Shown here: one piece after another, positions 21,158-31,130 of the stretch | How the letters are laid out: every line of letters starts with the position of its first letter | Position numbering within the stretch: the first letter of the stretch is position 1 | Source: Aurelia coerulea | Lineage: Eukaryota > Cnidaria > Scyphozoa > Semaeostomeae > Ulmaridae | Assembly: GCA_039566865.1 (NCBI GenBank) | Contig: CM076955.1 | Span: forward strand, 15,149,501 to 15,213,500 | DNA: 64,000 nucleotides | Reading direction: 5' to 3' | Translations under genes and position numbers: made by a program | The notes under the pieces: model-generated | Told to the model about the DNA's origin: nothing | Database searches by the model: none | What the model saw: the letters and a program-made list of their open reading frames with translations, nothing else

Positions 21158-22052
21158 TATCAGTATCTTACCCAAATAAGGGTCGGTCTGAGTCAATTAC
21201 ATTGTCACAAATTTAATAATAATTCCCGCGATAACATTGACCCAATGTGCCCAACGAACGATGGCATTGAGGATACGGAGCATTTTCTGTTACTCTGCCC
21301 TTCATTTGACATTCATCGACGAGATCTTCTCGCTGGAGTTTCGGAATTATTGCGACCATATGTTCGAATAAACAGCCTTCCAAATAACGCACTGGTCCAA
21401 ATTTTATTGTATGGTGAAAAAGACCTTTCTATTGATGTTAATAGAAACGTACTCAAGTTAACCCTAGATTTCATTCACAAAACAGGCCGGTTCAATTGAA
21501 GTGGTTTAAGCAGCTGCTATACCCCCCCCCCCTTCCCGTTCGCAAAGTCTCTTTCTCTCCTTTTATTCGTTAGTCCCGGTCCAAAAGTCTGTTTCACATT
21601 GGATGTGAGGTTCGACAATTTATCTACACAAATTCAAACATCTAAATATCTACGTTATTGTGATCAATAAACCTAGACAACATACAGGCGCTATGTCTTG
21701 GGCAGTAGGGACTCTGGAGGGGGTCAGTAACAACAGCAATTGTTGCTGTTGTTGGTTGTTCTCTCAGCCGGGGATTCTATTGTTCAGCATCAGGCGCCTC
21801 TGTCACTGACCTGACAACCAATGTGAAACAGACTCCAGTATATATCAGTATCTTATCGTATGTATATCATTTTGTAGGTGTTTATGTAGTTACTTAGTTG
21901 CATGTTTTTATGTGTTGGCCATTGGGTAGACATTGTCTTTTGCTCCTCATGGTATCGTCCTTGTAGTTTTGCATAGTAGTTAAAGTATAGTAGAATGTAG
22001 CATATCCTTGTAATATTTTATATTGATAAAAGAAAAAAAAAAGTTTCGACGG
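21147..22052 (+). mobile_element. LINE-E-type 3' end inserted in gypsy
   Basis: The insert spans 21158-22041 (884 bp), in opposite orientation to the gypsy element. The frame from 21160 to 21499 is the C terminus of a LINE polyprotein (TQIRVGLSQL, IEDTEHFLLLCPSF, a final FIHKTGRFN), closely similar in layout to the end of the 27.4-29.6 kb LINE. The 3' end is TTGATAAAAG followed by A10. The target duplication is AGTTCCGACGG at 21147-21157 and AGTTTCGACGG at 22042-22052 (one mismatch). A 3'-UTR inverted repeat pairs GTCTGTTTCACATTGG with CCAATGTGAAACAGAC. Confidence 0.92.
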
Positions 22053-23281
22053 GGTTTAAGAATCCTATAGCTTGCCGACTATTCAGCTGAATATCTTTTT
22101 GGGTTACATTCATAACTAGCACTTTAAAAACTCCATCAGAATCAGGTACTGAACGTGCTCGGGCACCATAAATACCTTGAAGCGCACCAAATTGTTTCTT
22201 TGGTTCAAAGTCACCTGCGAGTAAGGCAGCTGATAGTGGACATCTGGCCGTAACAACTGTTTCGGTTCTGGCTGGTATGTGCGTAGTCTCTGCAACTCGT
22301 ACCTTCTGTGGTTTATTATTTATTTTAAGTCCTGATAGCCATGTATTTCCTAAATTAACTCTGTTGTGCTGGAAATCGAGAGTCATTGATCCAAATTTTT
22401 CCATAAAATCTCTACCCAACAAAATATTTGCTGCTCGGCCTGTTTGGATGACACGAAACTCTTGCGACTTTGGGCGGGAAATACCTTTTATCAAAATGTT
22501 TAATGTTACCTTACCTAAAACTTCATTTGATTTCCGGATGCATCAATAATAATAATAATTCTTATTTACAGTTGGTATGGGTACTAATAGCTCATGCTCT
22601 TCAAAAGAGTAAGCTGATAAAAACCAACTTATATACATAACTTAAATACAGCAAACCATAATATTTACAATAAACAGCATAATTTACAATTGCATCCTTC
22701 CCCAGCCCATGTTTTGATTTTTTTGCAAAAGGAAGCGACCGTTTCGCTGATCTTTATCACATCTGGTATGCTGTTCCAGAGTATGCTACCCCTATAAAAC
22801 ATATGGACTTCATGCCGAAGGGCACGGTGGATGTGCTTGGAAGTAAAAACTGTGTCATTTATTCTGAGATTATACCTGACCTCTCTTCTCTGGAATAGTT
22901 TCGACAAAAATAGAGGGTTCTCATGATGTAATGTTTTGTAAATCTCTATCATCAGTCTTTGTAAATTCTGAACATGGACAGTTTTTTCATTGCTTCTGAC
23001 AAGAAGATCAGCAAAAGGTGCATCATAGTCATCTAACAAGACACGTACTGCTCGTTTGTGGATTCATCAATGAGATTGTCTGATGTAGGTGTTATTTAGT
23101 TGGGAATCTTCAGCCGGTTTAATGATGCTGAACCTATGACTGAGACCCCTGCTCCTGAGTCGAGCAAAACATTGGTTAAATCATTATCTATTTCATTCTT
23201 TAAAACGACAGTAGATATATTTTGGCCATGAACTACTTTTTTGGCTTCTGTTTCGACTTGTTTTGGGGTTTCCTCTTCCAT
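22042..23281 (-). pseudogene. Gypsy protease region, split by a LINE end
   Basis: The upstream part (23281-23096) has VLLDSGAGVSVIG, the retropepsin active-site loop with D-S-G, then a TAA at 23096 where the frame would otherwise continue. After the LINE insert (22548-23059) the frame resumes and includes ILLGRDF, the conserved second protease motif, and the linker toward reverse transcriptase, stopping at the next LINE insert. When intact it would cleave the Gag-Pol polyprotein. The TAA and two inserts inactivate it. Confidence 0.88.
22536..23071 (-). mobile_element. LINE-D-type 3' end inserted in gypsy
   Basis: A 5'-truncated insert at 22548-23059 (512 bp). The minus-strand frame 23039-22665 has the LINE C-terminal layout FYRGSILWNSIPDVIK and a final cysteine-rich end; the tail is an ATT/AAT microsatellite. 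The duplicated target is GGATGCATCAAT (22536-22547) and GGATTCATCAAT (23060-23071), one mismatch in twelve. Similar in sequence type to 25965-26560. Confidence 0.92.
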
Positions 23282-23288
23282 GGGACCA

Positions 23289-25058
23289 TATAGTCATTGA
23301 TAATTAGGGCAACTTTTGTCCCACGCATCGTGTCCCTTTCCCCCACATGCTTGACAAAATCTTCGAGGGCAAAAACGATATAGATGCCCTGTGTTTTGGC
23401 ACGATCTGCATTTTAAATTTCCTTGATTCATTGCTGGTCTCCCCGTGAAGCGCTGCGTTCTTGCATACTGTTACGGTTGAAGCGAGCCCCATAACCACGG
23501 CTTTGGCCGCCGCGGCTCCTTGTTATTCCTGCATAATTCACTTCTTCTTCGTCAATACCCCCGGTTGCAGCGCTGAGTCCGGTCGATTGCAGCTTTTCAA
23601 TCACTTTGTCCGCAATCGAATTGATTATTGTCGACTCATCGCAAATCTGATTGATGGCATTGACCCTTGACCTAACGCATTGAATTGCTTGGATTCCAGC
23701 CAATTCTAATCGCGTTGTTTCCTCTGTGATTTTAATTATGTCACTTTCTTCGAATTCCTTCAATGATTTCAACGGGACTTGCATATCATTGTGTACACCT
23801 TTCACGAAGTAATCTTTCGCAATCGTCTCCTGGATTTTGTTTTCGAAGGACGGGTAAGCGAGCTTTACAAGTTCTTTGAGTTTGTAGGCACAGTTTTGTG
23901 AGCATAGGAATCATTCGTCGTACATAGCCGATTGCTCGTGGCCCATGGTCGAAACCGCCAAAGCCTCATTTTCACTGACCAATCAGACGGCTAAAAAGCG
24001 AGGGAGACAAAAGAAACATGTGAAGATTTTCCTGAATTTTACCTACCTTCATAAAACGCAACCAGGACAAAAAACTGCTTGAGATTTCCCGAATTTTTCT
24101 AAAGCAATCTACTCTCCAGATGTTTGGGAGTAAAAGTTTGGATGCCGGTTCAAAAACGCCACAATCTGTGTTTTCAATTGTTCTTGCTATTGTCTTTCGC
24201 TAAATTTTCTTTTATTGAAGATTCAATGCTCCTACGGTTTCTATGCGAATTGAAAAAGTCTACAAAGGCTTGTTCGCGCATTTCAAGTCATGTGGCAATA
24301 CTCTGGGGAAGTTTCTGTATTGTACTACTGTTTACATTCATGGCAAAAGTTTGCTCGTTGCGAAATAACTTATAAAATTGAAAAGAGGTTTTATCAAGAG
24401 GCTTTATCACCTGACTTGAAGTGGCGTAAACAGGTCTCGACAAGCCTTCGCCGATTTTGTCTATTGGAAAGGCAATAACTCCGCCAATCCTGAAGATATT
24501 TTAACCGGCATCCAAACTTTTACTCCCAAACATCTGGAGAGTAGATTACTTTAGAAAAATTCGGGAAATCTCAAGCAGTTTTTTGTCCTGGCTGCGTTTT
24601 ATGAAGGTAGGTAAAATTCAGGAAAATCTTCACATGTTTCTTTTGTCTCCTTCGCTTTTTAGCCGTCTGATTGGTCAGTGAAAATGAGGCTTTGGCGGTT
24701 TCGACCATGGGCCACGAGCAATTGGCTATGTACGACGAATGATTCCTATGCTAGTTTTGTGCAGATTCGCCTTCCTGCCTTGAACGATTTCCAAGTTGGT
24801 TGAGGGCTTCTTCTCTGTTTCGTTTTCCTCGTTCAAATTCCTTCAACAGCTCTGTTTTTATCTTAGCGGCATCTTTTCGATCTTCACTGGACATTCGTAA
24901 ATATACATCGAAAGCAGGGCCTTGCAGTCTGCTTGCTATCGCCTGTGCGCATTTTCTCCAGTATAACCTTTCAAAGTGCTTTGAATTTCGACTTTGGTTA
25001 AGAAGACTTGGATGTCTCCATTTCCATCGAAAGTCAACTTTCCGTGAAGTGAATCCAT
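23289..25058 (-). pseudogene. Gypsy gag, split by a long-TIR MITE
   Basis: Starts at an ATG (25058-25056) only 20 nt from the LTR. The N terminus MDSLHGKLTFDGNGDIQVFL is a typical gypsy Gag opening. A frameshift near 24955 and the MITE at 23901-24752 interrupt it. Beyond the MITE the frame continues (YKLKELVKLAYPSFE) through an RG-rich stretch to two zinc knuckles: CRSCQNTGHLYRFC, a perfect C-x2-C-x4-H-x4-C, and CQACGGKGHDAWDKSC with six residues before the last Cys. It would form the particle shell and bind RNA. The stop after the second knuckle may be genuine or a lesion. Confidence 0.9.
23892..24761. mobile_element. Long-TIR MITE of the AGCATAG/9-bp group
   Basis: The element spans 23901-24752 (852 bp), begins AGCATAGGAATCATTCGTCG and ends CGACGAATGATTCCTATGCT. 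The inverted arms are about 250 bp each and nearly identical. AGTTTTGTG flanks it on both sides (23892-23900, 24753-24761), a 9-bp target duplication. The ~350-bp centre has no convincing transposase frame. It shares the terminal AGCATAG and duplication length with the elements at 12929 and 31551. Confidence 0.95.
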
Positions 25059-25068
25059 TTTAGATTCA

Positions 25069-25077
25069 GTCGCAGTA
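25069..25077 (-). other. Primer-site position of the gypsy element, complementary to its own LTR
   Basis: The plus strand reads GTCGCAGTA, one base from the LTR edge at 25079. The usual TGG that pairs with a tRNA CCA end is absent. Instead the nonamer is the exact reverse complement of TACTGCGAC inside the 5' LTR (25133-25141), and the same word is kept in the 3' LTR (17220-17228). Self-priming by the RNA 5' end is known for Tf1-type elements; here it is inference. Confidence 0.5.
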
Positions 25078-25078
25078 A

Positions 25079-25216
25079 TGTTACCTTAAGAGGACTCAGA
25101 GAGAGATTTCTTATGTGGTCACGAATATAGAATACTGCGACAGAATGAATAACAGAACAAATACAAACGAATATAGCGGTCCATTGTATCTGTAAGGGGG
25201 TTAGCGCTGTCCTACA
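25079..25216 (-). repeat. 5' LTR of the gypsy element (138 bp)
   Basis: Bounded by TGTTACC and CCTACA, matching 17166-17317 except for a 14-bp deletion and scattered substitutions. It carries the promoter and polyadenylation functions in such elements; no TATA box is obvious. Confidence 0.93.
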
Positions 25217-25741
25217 TCAGGAGATCTGATGCTGTTTTTGTATCCTTTAGATAATCCTTGAATCCAAAATGCGAGTTTCGAATCAAGCGTAACTTAGACA
25301 CCCCCGTCTAAGTGCCCCGGTGATGTTCACCGGGGTTTCAGTGACCGAAAAATATGGTCAAATTTTCACCGGGGAGTTCCAATTATGTAACGAGGACGGC
25401 ATAATGATTGGCGGGGAACTGTTTCTACGAGGACATATTTTCTCAAAATTCTCCCCTGGGTTCGCCAAATTGCAGCCGAGGTTTCACTCGAGAGGCATTT
25501 TATACCGGGGATATTGACGTCTTGTCCGGGGACCGATTTGGCTCCAATTTTTTCACCGAGGAAATCACCGGGGTAGGATGTACCGGGGCACTTAGACGGG
25601 GGTGTACTTAGTTTCTGAATTTTCATTATTTTCCTCATTTAGTCTATCAACTATTTTTTCCGTGACTATCTTTGACCATTCTTGTTTTGTCATGTCGCTT
25701 ATATGTTTTTCATTCACTGTTATCCCTAGTTTTTAAATAAT
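25217..25741 (-). pseudogene. LINE-C, upstream part (split by gypsy and a MITE)
   Basis: Minus-strand frame KLGITVNEKHISDMTKQEW near 25730-25640, interrupted by the 308-bp MITE at 25298-25605, then FGFKDYLKDTKTASDLLI up to 25217, where the gypsy element is inserted. It continues at 17161. This is the C-terminal third of a LINE polyprotein; the rest is absent or replaced by other repeats beyond 25741. Confidence 0.65.
25292..25611. mobile_element. Short MITE with self-complementary ends
   Basis: The element spans 25298-25605 (308 bp), with inverted ends ACACCCCCGTCTAAGTGCC and GGCACTTAGACGGGGGTGT. ACTTAG occurs directly outside both ends (25292-25297, 25606-25611). The outside CTTAGAC also pairs with GTCTAAG inside the TIR, so each end can fold on itself. 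Internally ACCGGGG recurs about eight times. It interrupts LINE-C. Confidence 0.85.
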
Positions 25742-25964
25742 GGTCCATACTTCATCCCCGGCGGGTGCACTTCTATATAAAAGGTGCTACACAAGCTTGT
25801 CTGAAGCTTTCCAAAATATACCCTTTTCACTGAGAAAAGTCTCAGCAGTTAGACCCTATTCACTGACATTTTATCGCAATGTTTTAGAAATTTATACCCC
25901 TATTTTGGAGAATCACTGTGTGTGTGTGTCTTTTATTTTAAATCGAAAAAATTTTAGCTACTAA
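25742..25964 (+). repeat. Dispersed repeat with GCGGGTGCACTTC end, copy 1
   Basis: Shares CCCGGCGGGTGCACTTCTAT, AAAAGGTG, CAAGCTTGTCTG and CACTGAGA with 31006-31130 in inverse orientation. Probably another short DNA element; the right end is not defined. Confidence 0.55.
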
Positions 25965-26560
25965 AGCAACTAGTCTAATTCGATTATTTAAATAACTACA
26001 AATTAATAAATATTTTAGATAGACTATATGCAGGATTAATTTCGAAGGCATACATTTCATCTGCAGGTGGCCCCATCCCAGCTCTTGATTAGCCTTTCGA
26101 ATTGGACCAGATTTTCTGCTGATTTTATATCATCTGGCAGACGATTCCAGATCTGTGGCCCAAAAGACCTGAGACTATTTGAACCGAACGTTGTTTGGTT
26201 GGGCCTATAGTGCTGCAAATCATTTTGACGACGTGAAGGTCGATTGCAGGTTCTTGTTTCGAAAATTTTTTGCATGAATGCAGGATTTAGCTGGTTTACA
26301 GTTTTGAAAATCTCAATGCAGAGGTATCTTAGCCTATTTACATGCATTGTGCATTTTTCTGATTTGCAAAGTAGTTCTTCATAAATAAGAAGAATTATGG
26401 TCATTATAAAGAAATCGAAGGGCTCTCTCCTGTATTTTTTCTTTCTTATCCATAGATCTAGAGGATGAGAAAAACCATACTAAAGGGCAGTAGTTAAAGT
26501 TAGAAAAGACAAAGCTTTGGACAAGTACCTTTTTCTCCGCAAAGCCAAGAAATGATTTCA
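25965..26560 (-). pseudogene. LINE-D fragment, C-terminal part
   Basis: Minus-strand frame 26404-26057 has HVNRLRYLCIEIFKTVNQLN and FGPQIWNRLPDDIKSAENL, the standard end of CR1/L2-type reverse transcriptase proteins. An upstream piece to about 26560 reads in other frames with stops. The AT-rich 3' UTR runs to about 25965. Confidence 0.8.
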
Positions 26561-27407
26561 GTCACTGACATGCCCTCCAGGCGGTTTCCTTTAAATGTCA
26601 CTATATTTAGCCCTTAAATACTGGAAATACTACTAACTACTCAAAATGGAGCAGAAAATGTGTATATCTCCATTACACATCCATACACTGATGCACAAAT
26701 ATGGTTTGAGCCATACAGTATGGTATGGTTTCAGTTATTAACTCTACTACAAACTTCAGCAAAACTTTGGTTTTCTGCAATCAAAGCTGCCCACAGATTC
26801 CTTGATTGATGTATTTCCTGCACTATGGAAACCATTGACTATAAATTAATAAGATTTCATTTGGAACTCATTTTCATTACATTACATACATCCCATTTAT
26901 TTACTTTGCATTTAGGATTTAGGATGTTATTGATATGATGTTGTGTAAAAGTATGGTAAAACGCATTGAGTACATTGCATCTTTTTAAAAGCATTAAGAA
27001 TTTTATTTATTTTCAAGGAAATTGTAAACAAATCTGCTGCCCTCTCTTGATCTGGACTGCTGATGACCTTTCAAATTCATAGGCCTAACCATCTTACCAA
27101 TGGCACTATACCAAATTGCACTGAAACATGTAGCAGCGGCAAAAAATGACACGTTCCTCTGGCTTTCCCTCATCAATTTTTGTTCATTAACATCATTAAC
27201 TGCGTAAGGAACCTCATCAGCTTATCTAGGTCTCAAAATTACTTCAAATGAAATGTAGCAGCGATACATCCTCTTCCTTTTTCCCGCGTTTTTTCACTAA
27301 GCCTCGAATTGCAAAAGAGGCTGTTCCTTCCGGGTTGCTTCCATGAAAAGATGGCTGTGTGTCAGAAAGTAGAAAGGGCAGAGTCTGTTTATATTGTAAC
27401 AACTTTC
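26561..27407. other. No gene recognised
   Basis: No supported coding region or repeat structure. This is the immediate left flank of the intact-frame LINE insertion. Confidence 0.4.
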
Positions 27408-30122
27408 AAGTGAATACTAGAATGAAAACATAACATCAAAAATGATTACCAGTGCTAAAAATGATTATTATCTCGGACTTGGCAGAAAGTTATCGAATAA
27501 CGTAACTGGGGCTAAATCATATTGGACCTTATTCAGCAGACTTCTCAATAAAAAGAAAGTTTCTAACATACCCCCTCTTATTGAAAATGGCTTATTTATT
27601 ACCAATGTAGAAGCAAAAGCAAATATTTTCAATGAGTTCTTTGTTGCTCAATGCAGGGAGATAGAAACTGGTAGTACTATCCCTACATTTATTCCGCAGT
27701 TTCCATCACCCTTATTCAATATAGATATAAACAGGGAAAAGGTACTTCGAATCATTCGTTCTCTAGATTCTAAAAAGGCACATGGATGTGACGGAATTTC
27801 TGTTGCCATGATCAAAGTATGTGACAATTCGATAGTAGATCCTCTGTGTTGCATTTTTGAAAGATGCCTTGAAACAGGAATTTACCCTTCTCAATGGAAG
27901 AAAGCAAATATAATTCCTGTGCATAAAAAGGGCTGCAAACAGAACAAGAAAAACTATCGCCCAATTTCCCTACTTCCAATTTTTGGAAAGTTTTTTGAAA
28001 AGCTATTATTTGATGCCATCTACGAGCATCTCAGTATAAATGGTCTTATATCGCCTCATCAATCAGGGTTTCGTCCCGGTGATTCGACTGTCAATCAGTT
28101 ACTGCTCATCACTCAAATTATTTATAGAGCCTTCGATGAAACTCCTAGTAAAGAAACACGTGCCATCTTCCTTGACCTTTCAAAGGCATTTGACAGGGTC
28201 TGGCATGAGGGTCTCATTTACAAGTTGGAATCCAATGGCTTACATGGAAATGTTCTTCGGATTGTTAAAAGTTTTTTGTCAGATCGTAAGCAACGGGTAG
28301 TGCTAAATGGGAAATGTTCAAAGTGGGATACAATTTCCGCAGGTGTACCACAAGGATCAGTTCTTGGACCGTTGTTGTTCTTGATCTACATTAATGATAT
28401 TACCCACAATGTTAAATGTGGTATTAAGTTATTTGCTGATGACACGTCGTTGTTTACTACTGTTCAGAATGAAAATGTAGCTGCACTTGACTTAAACAGA
28501 GATTTGGCAAAAATTAGCTTATGGGCATGGCAATGGAAAATGCAGTTTAACGCTGACAAGACAGAGGAGGTCATATTTTCTTGTAAAAGGAATAAGCCAA
28601 TCCACCCCGGTCTTGAATTGGGAGAGGAGGTCATTGCATCAAAATTGGAGCACAAGCACCTTGGGGTTACTCTTGACTCAAAGCTAAATTTTAAAAGTCA
28701 TATTCGAGAGGCTATCTTGAAAGCACGGAGAGGAATTGGTTTGTTAAAATACCTTTCTAAATATGTATCAAGAGAGGTCCTTGATCAAACCTATAAGCTT
28801 TATGTGAGACCTAACTTAGACTATGGAGACATAATTTACCATAAATATGACCCTGATATGCAGCTGAACCTTACGCAACAACTAGAACAGACTCAATATA
28901 AAGCAGCACTAGCTGTTACTGGAGCGTGGGTAGGTACAAGTAGGCGAAGGCTACTTGAAGAGCTCGGATGGGAAACACTTTATGACCGAAGGTGGTGCCG
29001 AAGATTATGTCATTTCTTTTCATTAACCACATCCAAAAGTCCAGATTACCTTTTCAATGAGATACCCGAACAGCGCTCAGTTGAGTATAATTTAAGAAAC
29101 CCGCGTTGTTATGAGCAAAATGTAGGTAGAACTATGCGCTTCTCCAGCTCTTATTTCCATAACACAATATGTGAGTGGAACCTGTTAGACAAAACTGTAC
29201 AAGATTCTCCTTCTCTTGCAGTTTTCAAGAGCAAATTGCTTCGAATCATCAGACCCGAGAAAAACCCGGTTTATAGCATCTATGATATTTTGGGTATCAA
29301 GCTATTAACAAGGCTTCGAGTTAACTTTAGTCCTCTAAATGAACATAGATTTAGGCATAATTTTGACTGCTTGAGTCCAATTTGTATTTGTGGTACAGGA
29401 AAGGAAGATAATGAGCATTACCTCCTGCACTGCCCCCAGTTTACAGCTCAGCGCCAAGATCTCCTTGGTCAAGTCTCAGATGTCGGATATGATGTTGCTA
29501 GCATGAACTCAAAGGATCTTTGTCATTTGTTATTATATGGGAACCCAAATGAAAGCACCTTTGCAAACAGAATCATCATAGAAGCAACTATTTCTTTCAT
29601 CAAAACTTCTGGACGGATTAATTAAACTTTCTGGAAAAACAGCAGCCTAACCCTTTTTTTTTCTTTTAGACTGAAGTGCTCCCGGAATTTGCGTGGGCTG
29701 TCTCTGCTCATCGCACTGCTGCCGCGGGTGCATCGGTTGGGGGGGAGTCCATGATAAATTGGAAAGTCTTTTTCCCCTCGGGGTTGAATCCCTGAAACTT
29801 TGTTTCATTCTCCCTGCCGGTGCGCTCGTGGTTGTGGTTTGGTGGGTGGTGGGCTGTTTGTGCGGGTTTTGGGGGTACTTCAGTTTTACCTTGGCTTTTA
29901 CTTTGTCCTGGTTTAGTGTGCATATGTATCTTATTTTTTTGTTTTTTTGTGTCCTATTATTAATTTATTGTTGATAGTACTTAGAAAATTGTAAGTGGCA
30001 TTTGTAATGAGGACCCGGTGACCATGCGTCTTTCCTCGCTGCAAATGCCACAGTAATTTGCATTAACTTGTTGTTTTTAAGTTTTAGATTGATAAAAAAA
30101 AAAAAAAAAAGAAGTGAATACT
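27408..30122 (+). mobile_element. LINE-E insertion, 5'-truncated, with 11-bp target duplication
   Basis: The insert spans 27419-30111. AAGTGAATACT occurs at 27408-27418 and exactly again at 30112-30122. The 3' end is GATT-GATAAA followed by a run of about 17 A. The perfect duplication, the long A tail and the open frame all point to a recent insertion. The 3' UTR holds an inverted repeat (GTGGCATTTG at 29995-30004 with CAAATGCCAC at 30042-30051). The 5' part with the endonuclease is missing, as in most LINE copies. Confidence 0.95.
27442..29625 (+). CDS. LINE-E reverse transcriptase, 727 codons, intact frame
   Basis: Catalytic core of a non-LTR retrotransposon polyprotein, CR1/L2/jockey-like. 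Read in order: KANIIPVHKKG and NYRPISLLPIFGKFFEKL (residues ~150-190, fingers), ISPHQSGFRPGDST, IFLDLSKAFDRVWH (domain A with its Asp), AGVPQGSVLGPLLFLIYIND (domain B), LFADDTS near residues 330-336 (domain C with both Asp), KHLGVTLD (domain D/E). The thumb and a C-terminal C-x-C...H...C zinc-type motif (CICGTGKEDNEHYLLHC) follow, close to the end. All catalytic residues are present and there is no stop. The N-terminal apurinic-type endonuclease is absent because the copy is 5'-truncated, and the ATG is simply the first in the truncated frame. It is unlikely to be expressed as a complete element. Confidence 0.93.
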   Translation: MITSAKNDYYLGLGRKLSNNVTGAKSYWTLFSRLLNKKKVSNIPPLIENGLFITNVEAKANIFNEFFVAQCREIETGSTIPTFIPQFPSPLFNIDINREKVLRIIRSLDSKKAHGCDGISVAMIKVCDNSIVDPLCCIFERCLETGIYPSQWKKANIIPVHKKGCKQNKKNYRPISLLPIFGKFFEKLLFDAIYEHLSINGLISPHQSGFRPGDSTVNQLLLITQIIYRAFDETPSKETRAIFLDLSKAFDRVWHEGLIYKLESNGLHGNVLRIVKSFLSDRKQRVVLNGKCSKWDTISAGVPQGSVLGPLLFLIYINDITHNVKCGIKLFADDTSLFTTVQNENVAALDLNRDLAKISLWAWQWKMQFNADKTEEVIFSCKRNKPIHPGLELGEEVIASKLEHKHLGVTLDSKLNFKSHIREAILKARRGIGLLKYLSKYVSREVLDQTYKLYVRPNLDYGDIIYHKYDPDMQLNLTQQLEQTQYKAALAVTGAWVGTSRRRLLEELGWETLYDRRWCRRLCHFFSLTTSKSPDYLFNEIPEQRSVEYNLRNPRCYEQNVGRTMRFSSSYFHNTICEWNLLDKTVQDSPSLAVFKSKLLRIIRPEKNPVYSIYDILGIKLLTRLRVNFSPLNEHRFRHNFDCLSPICICGTGKEDNEHYLLHCPQFTAQRQDLLGQVSDVGYDVASMNSKDLCHLLLYGNPNESTFANRIIIEATISFIKTSGRIN

Positions 30123-31005
30123 GCACTACCATGAAGTTACCTGTGGTAACATGTTTTAGTATGAAGATGCCTCTACCTATGCAACTCTGAGAAGATGTTT
30201 CCCATCAAACAAAACTGAAAATCTACTGAATGAAAAGCTGATCAAAATAGATCAAAACTGACGACTGAGAGAGAAGCAAAAGAAAATAATCAAAGAGAGA
30301 GGCAACGTAGAACGCTTTTTCTACCTGAAACAGCAGTGATGCCAGTCAGAAATACAGACTTATTATCCATTTTGTCACCAAGGAAATCATAATATCGGTT
30401 TTATACAACCATATACAATAATGTTATTTTATGGAGCTGCAGATTGGAGCGTTAGAGCACTTCTCGATATATCACATTTTCCAGATCAAAGTTGACTGAT
30501 TTGCCGTTAGTTTAGGCCTGATCTGATAGATCAAGCACATGACTACTGCAAGTATCACCCACTGTACTAACATGGCTTTACCTAATGGAAAGGAAACACA
30601 ACCAACACCATTTCAAGAATCTGCATGTTAGCTACTACTTGCCTTTGAATATTGTTCAAAAGTTGCTGGGTTTTATCCCCTTTTCTACACCTGAATACAT
30701 AGAACTACTGATGACTTGCTATTAGTGAGAAAGCTATGTCTAGATTTTTATTAGACTTCAATTGAGGAATTTGATCTGGCCAAAACAAAGATAATTACAT
30801 TACCAAGTGTTTTGTATTCAACATTGTACAGAAAAAGTCTATTATAATTCATGACTTTGAAATCATTCAACATCAAGTTTATTGCACGTAATGACTAGTC
30901 AATTGTAACTCACAAGAGGAAACCATCAACAACAACCTTATTCTTGAAATTAGTTGTTTTTAATCAAGTATCTTTTTAAAATCTGCTGACCAAATTGTAA
31001 AATAA
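30123..31005. other. No gene recognised
   Basis: AT-rich sequence continuing the pre-insertion flank of LINE-E. No coding or repeat assignment is possible. Confidence 0.4.
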
Positions 31006-31130
31006 CCCCCCTTTTTTCTAAATCCTAGGTCCTAGGATTTGAAAATTTTTTCACCCTATCTCAGTGAATTTACAGACAAGCTTGCGTATCACCTTTTATA
31101 TAGAAGTGCACCCGCCGGGACTTCATCATA
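31006..31130 (-). repeat. Dispersed repeat with GCGGGTGCACTTC end, copy 2
   Basis: Inverse-orientation counterpart of 25742-25830, running from an ACCCCCCTTTTTTC start to GAAGTGCACCCGCCGGG. A short DNA element is likely. Confidence 0.5.

Larger units (their letters stand above)
17162..25220 (-). mobile_element. Ty3/gypsy LTR retrotransposon, decayed, with five nested inserts
   Basis: A full-length element read on the minus strand, with LTRs at 25079-25216 (5') and 17166-17317 (3') and a 4-bp TCAG target duplication (17162-17165, 25217-25220). Order: gag, protease, reverse transcriptase, RNase H, integrase, purine tract, LTR. Later inserts are two MITEs of the G-tract group (18026-18487, 19563-19864), two LINE ends (21158-22041, 22548-23059) and one long-TIR MITE (23901-24752). 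Ignoring inserts it is about 5 kb. Nonsense and frameshift lesions in gag, protease and integrase make it inactive. It sits inside LINE-C, whose frame runs across the insertion site. Confidence 0.95.

Noticed and set aside
29693..29974. Hydrophobic frame in the LINE-E 3' UTR
   Set aside because: It lies wholly in the 3' UTR of a retrotransposon, begins in a T-rich stretch, and is overlapped by an open frame on the other strand.
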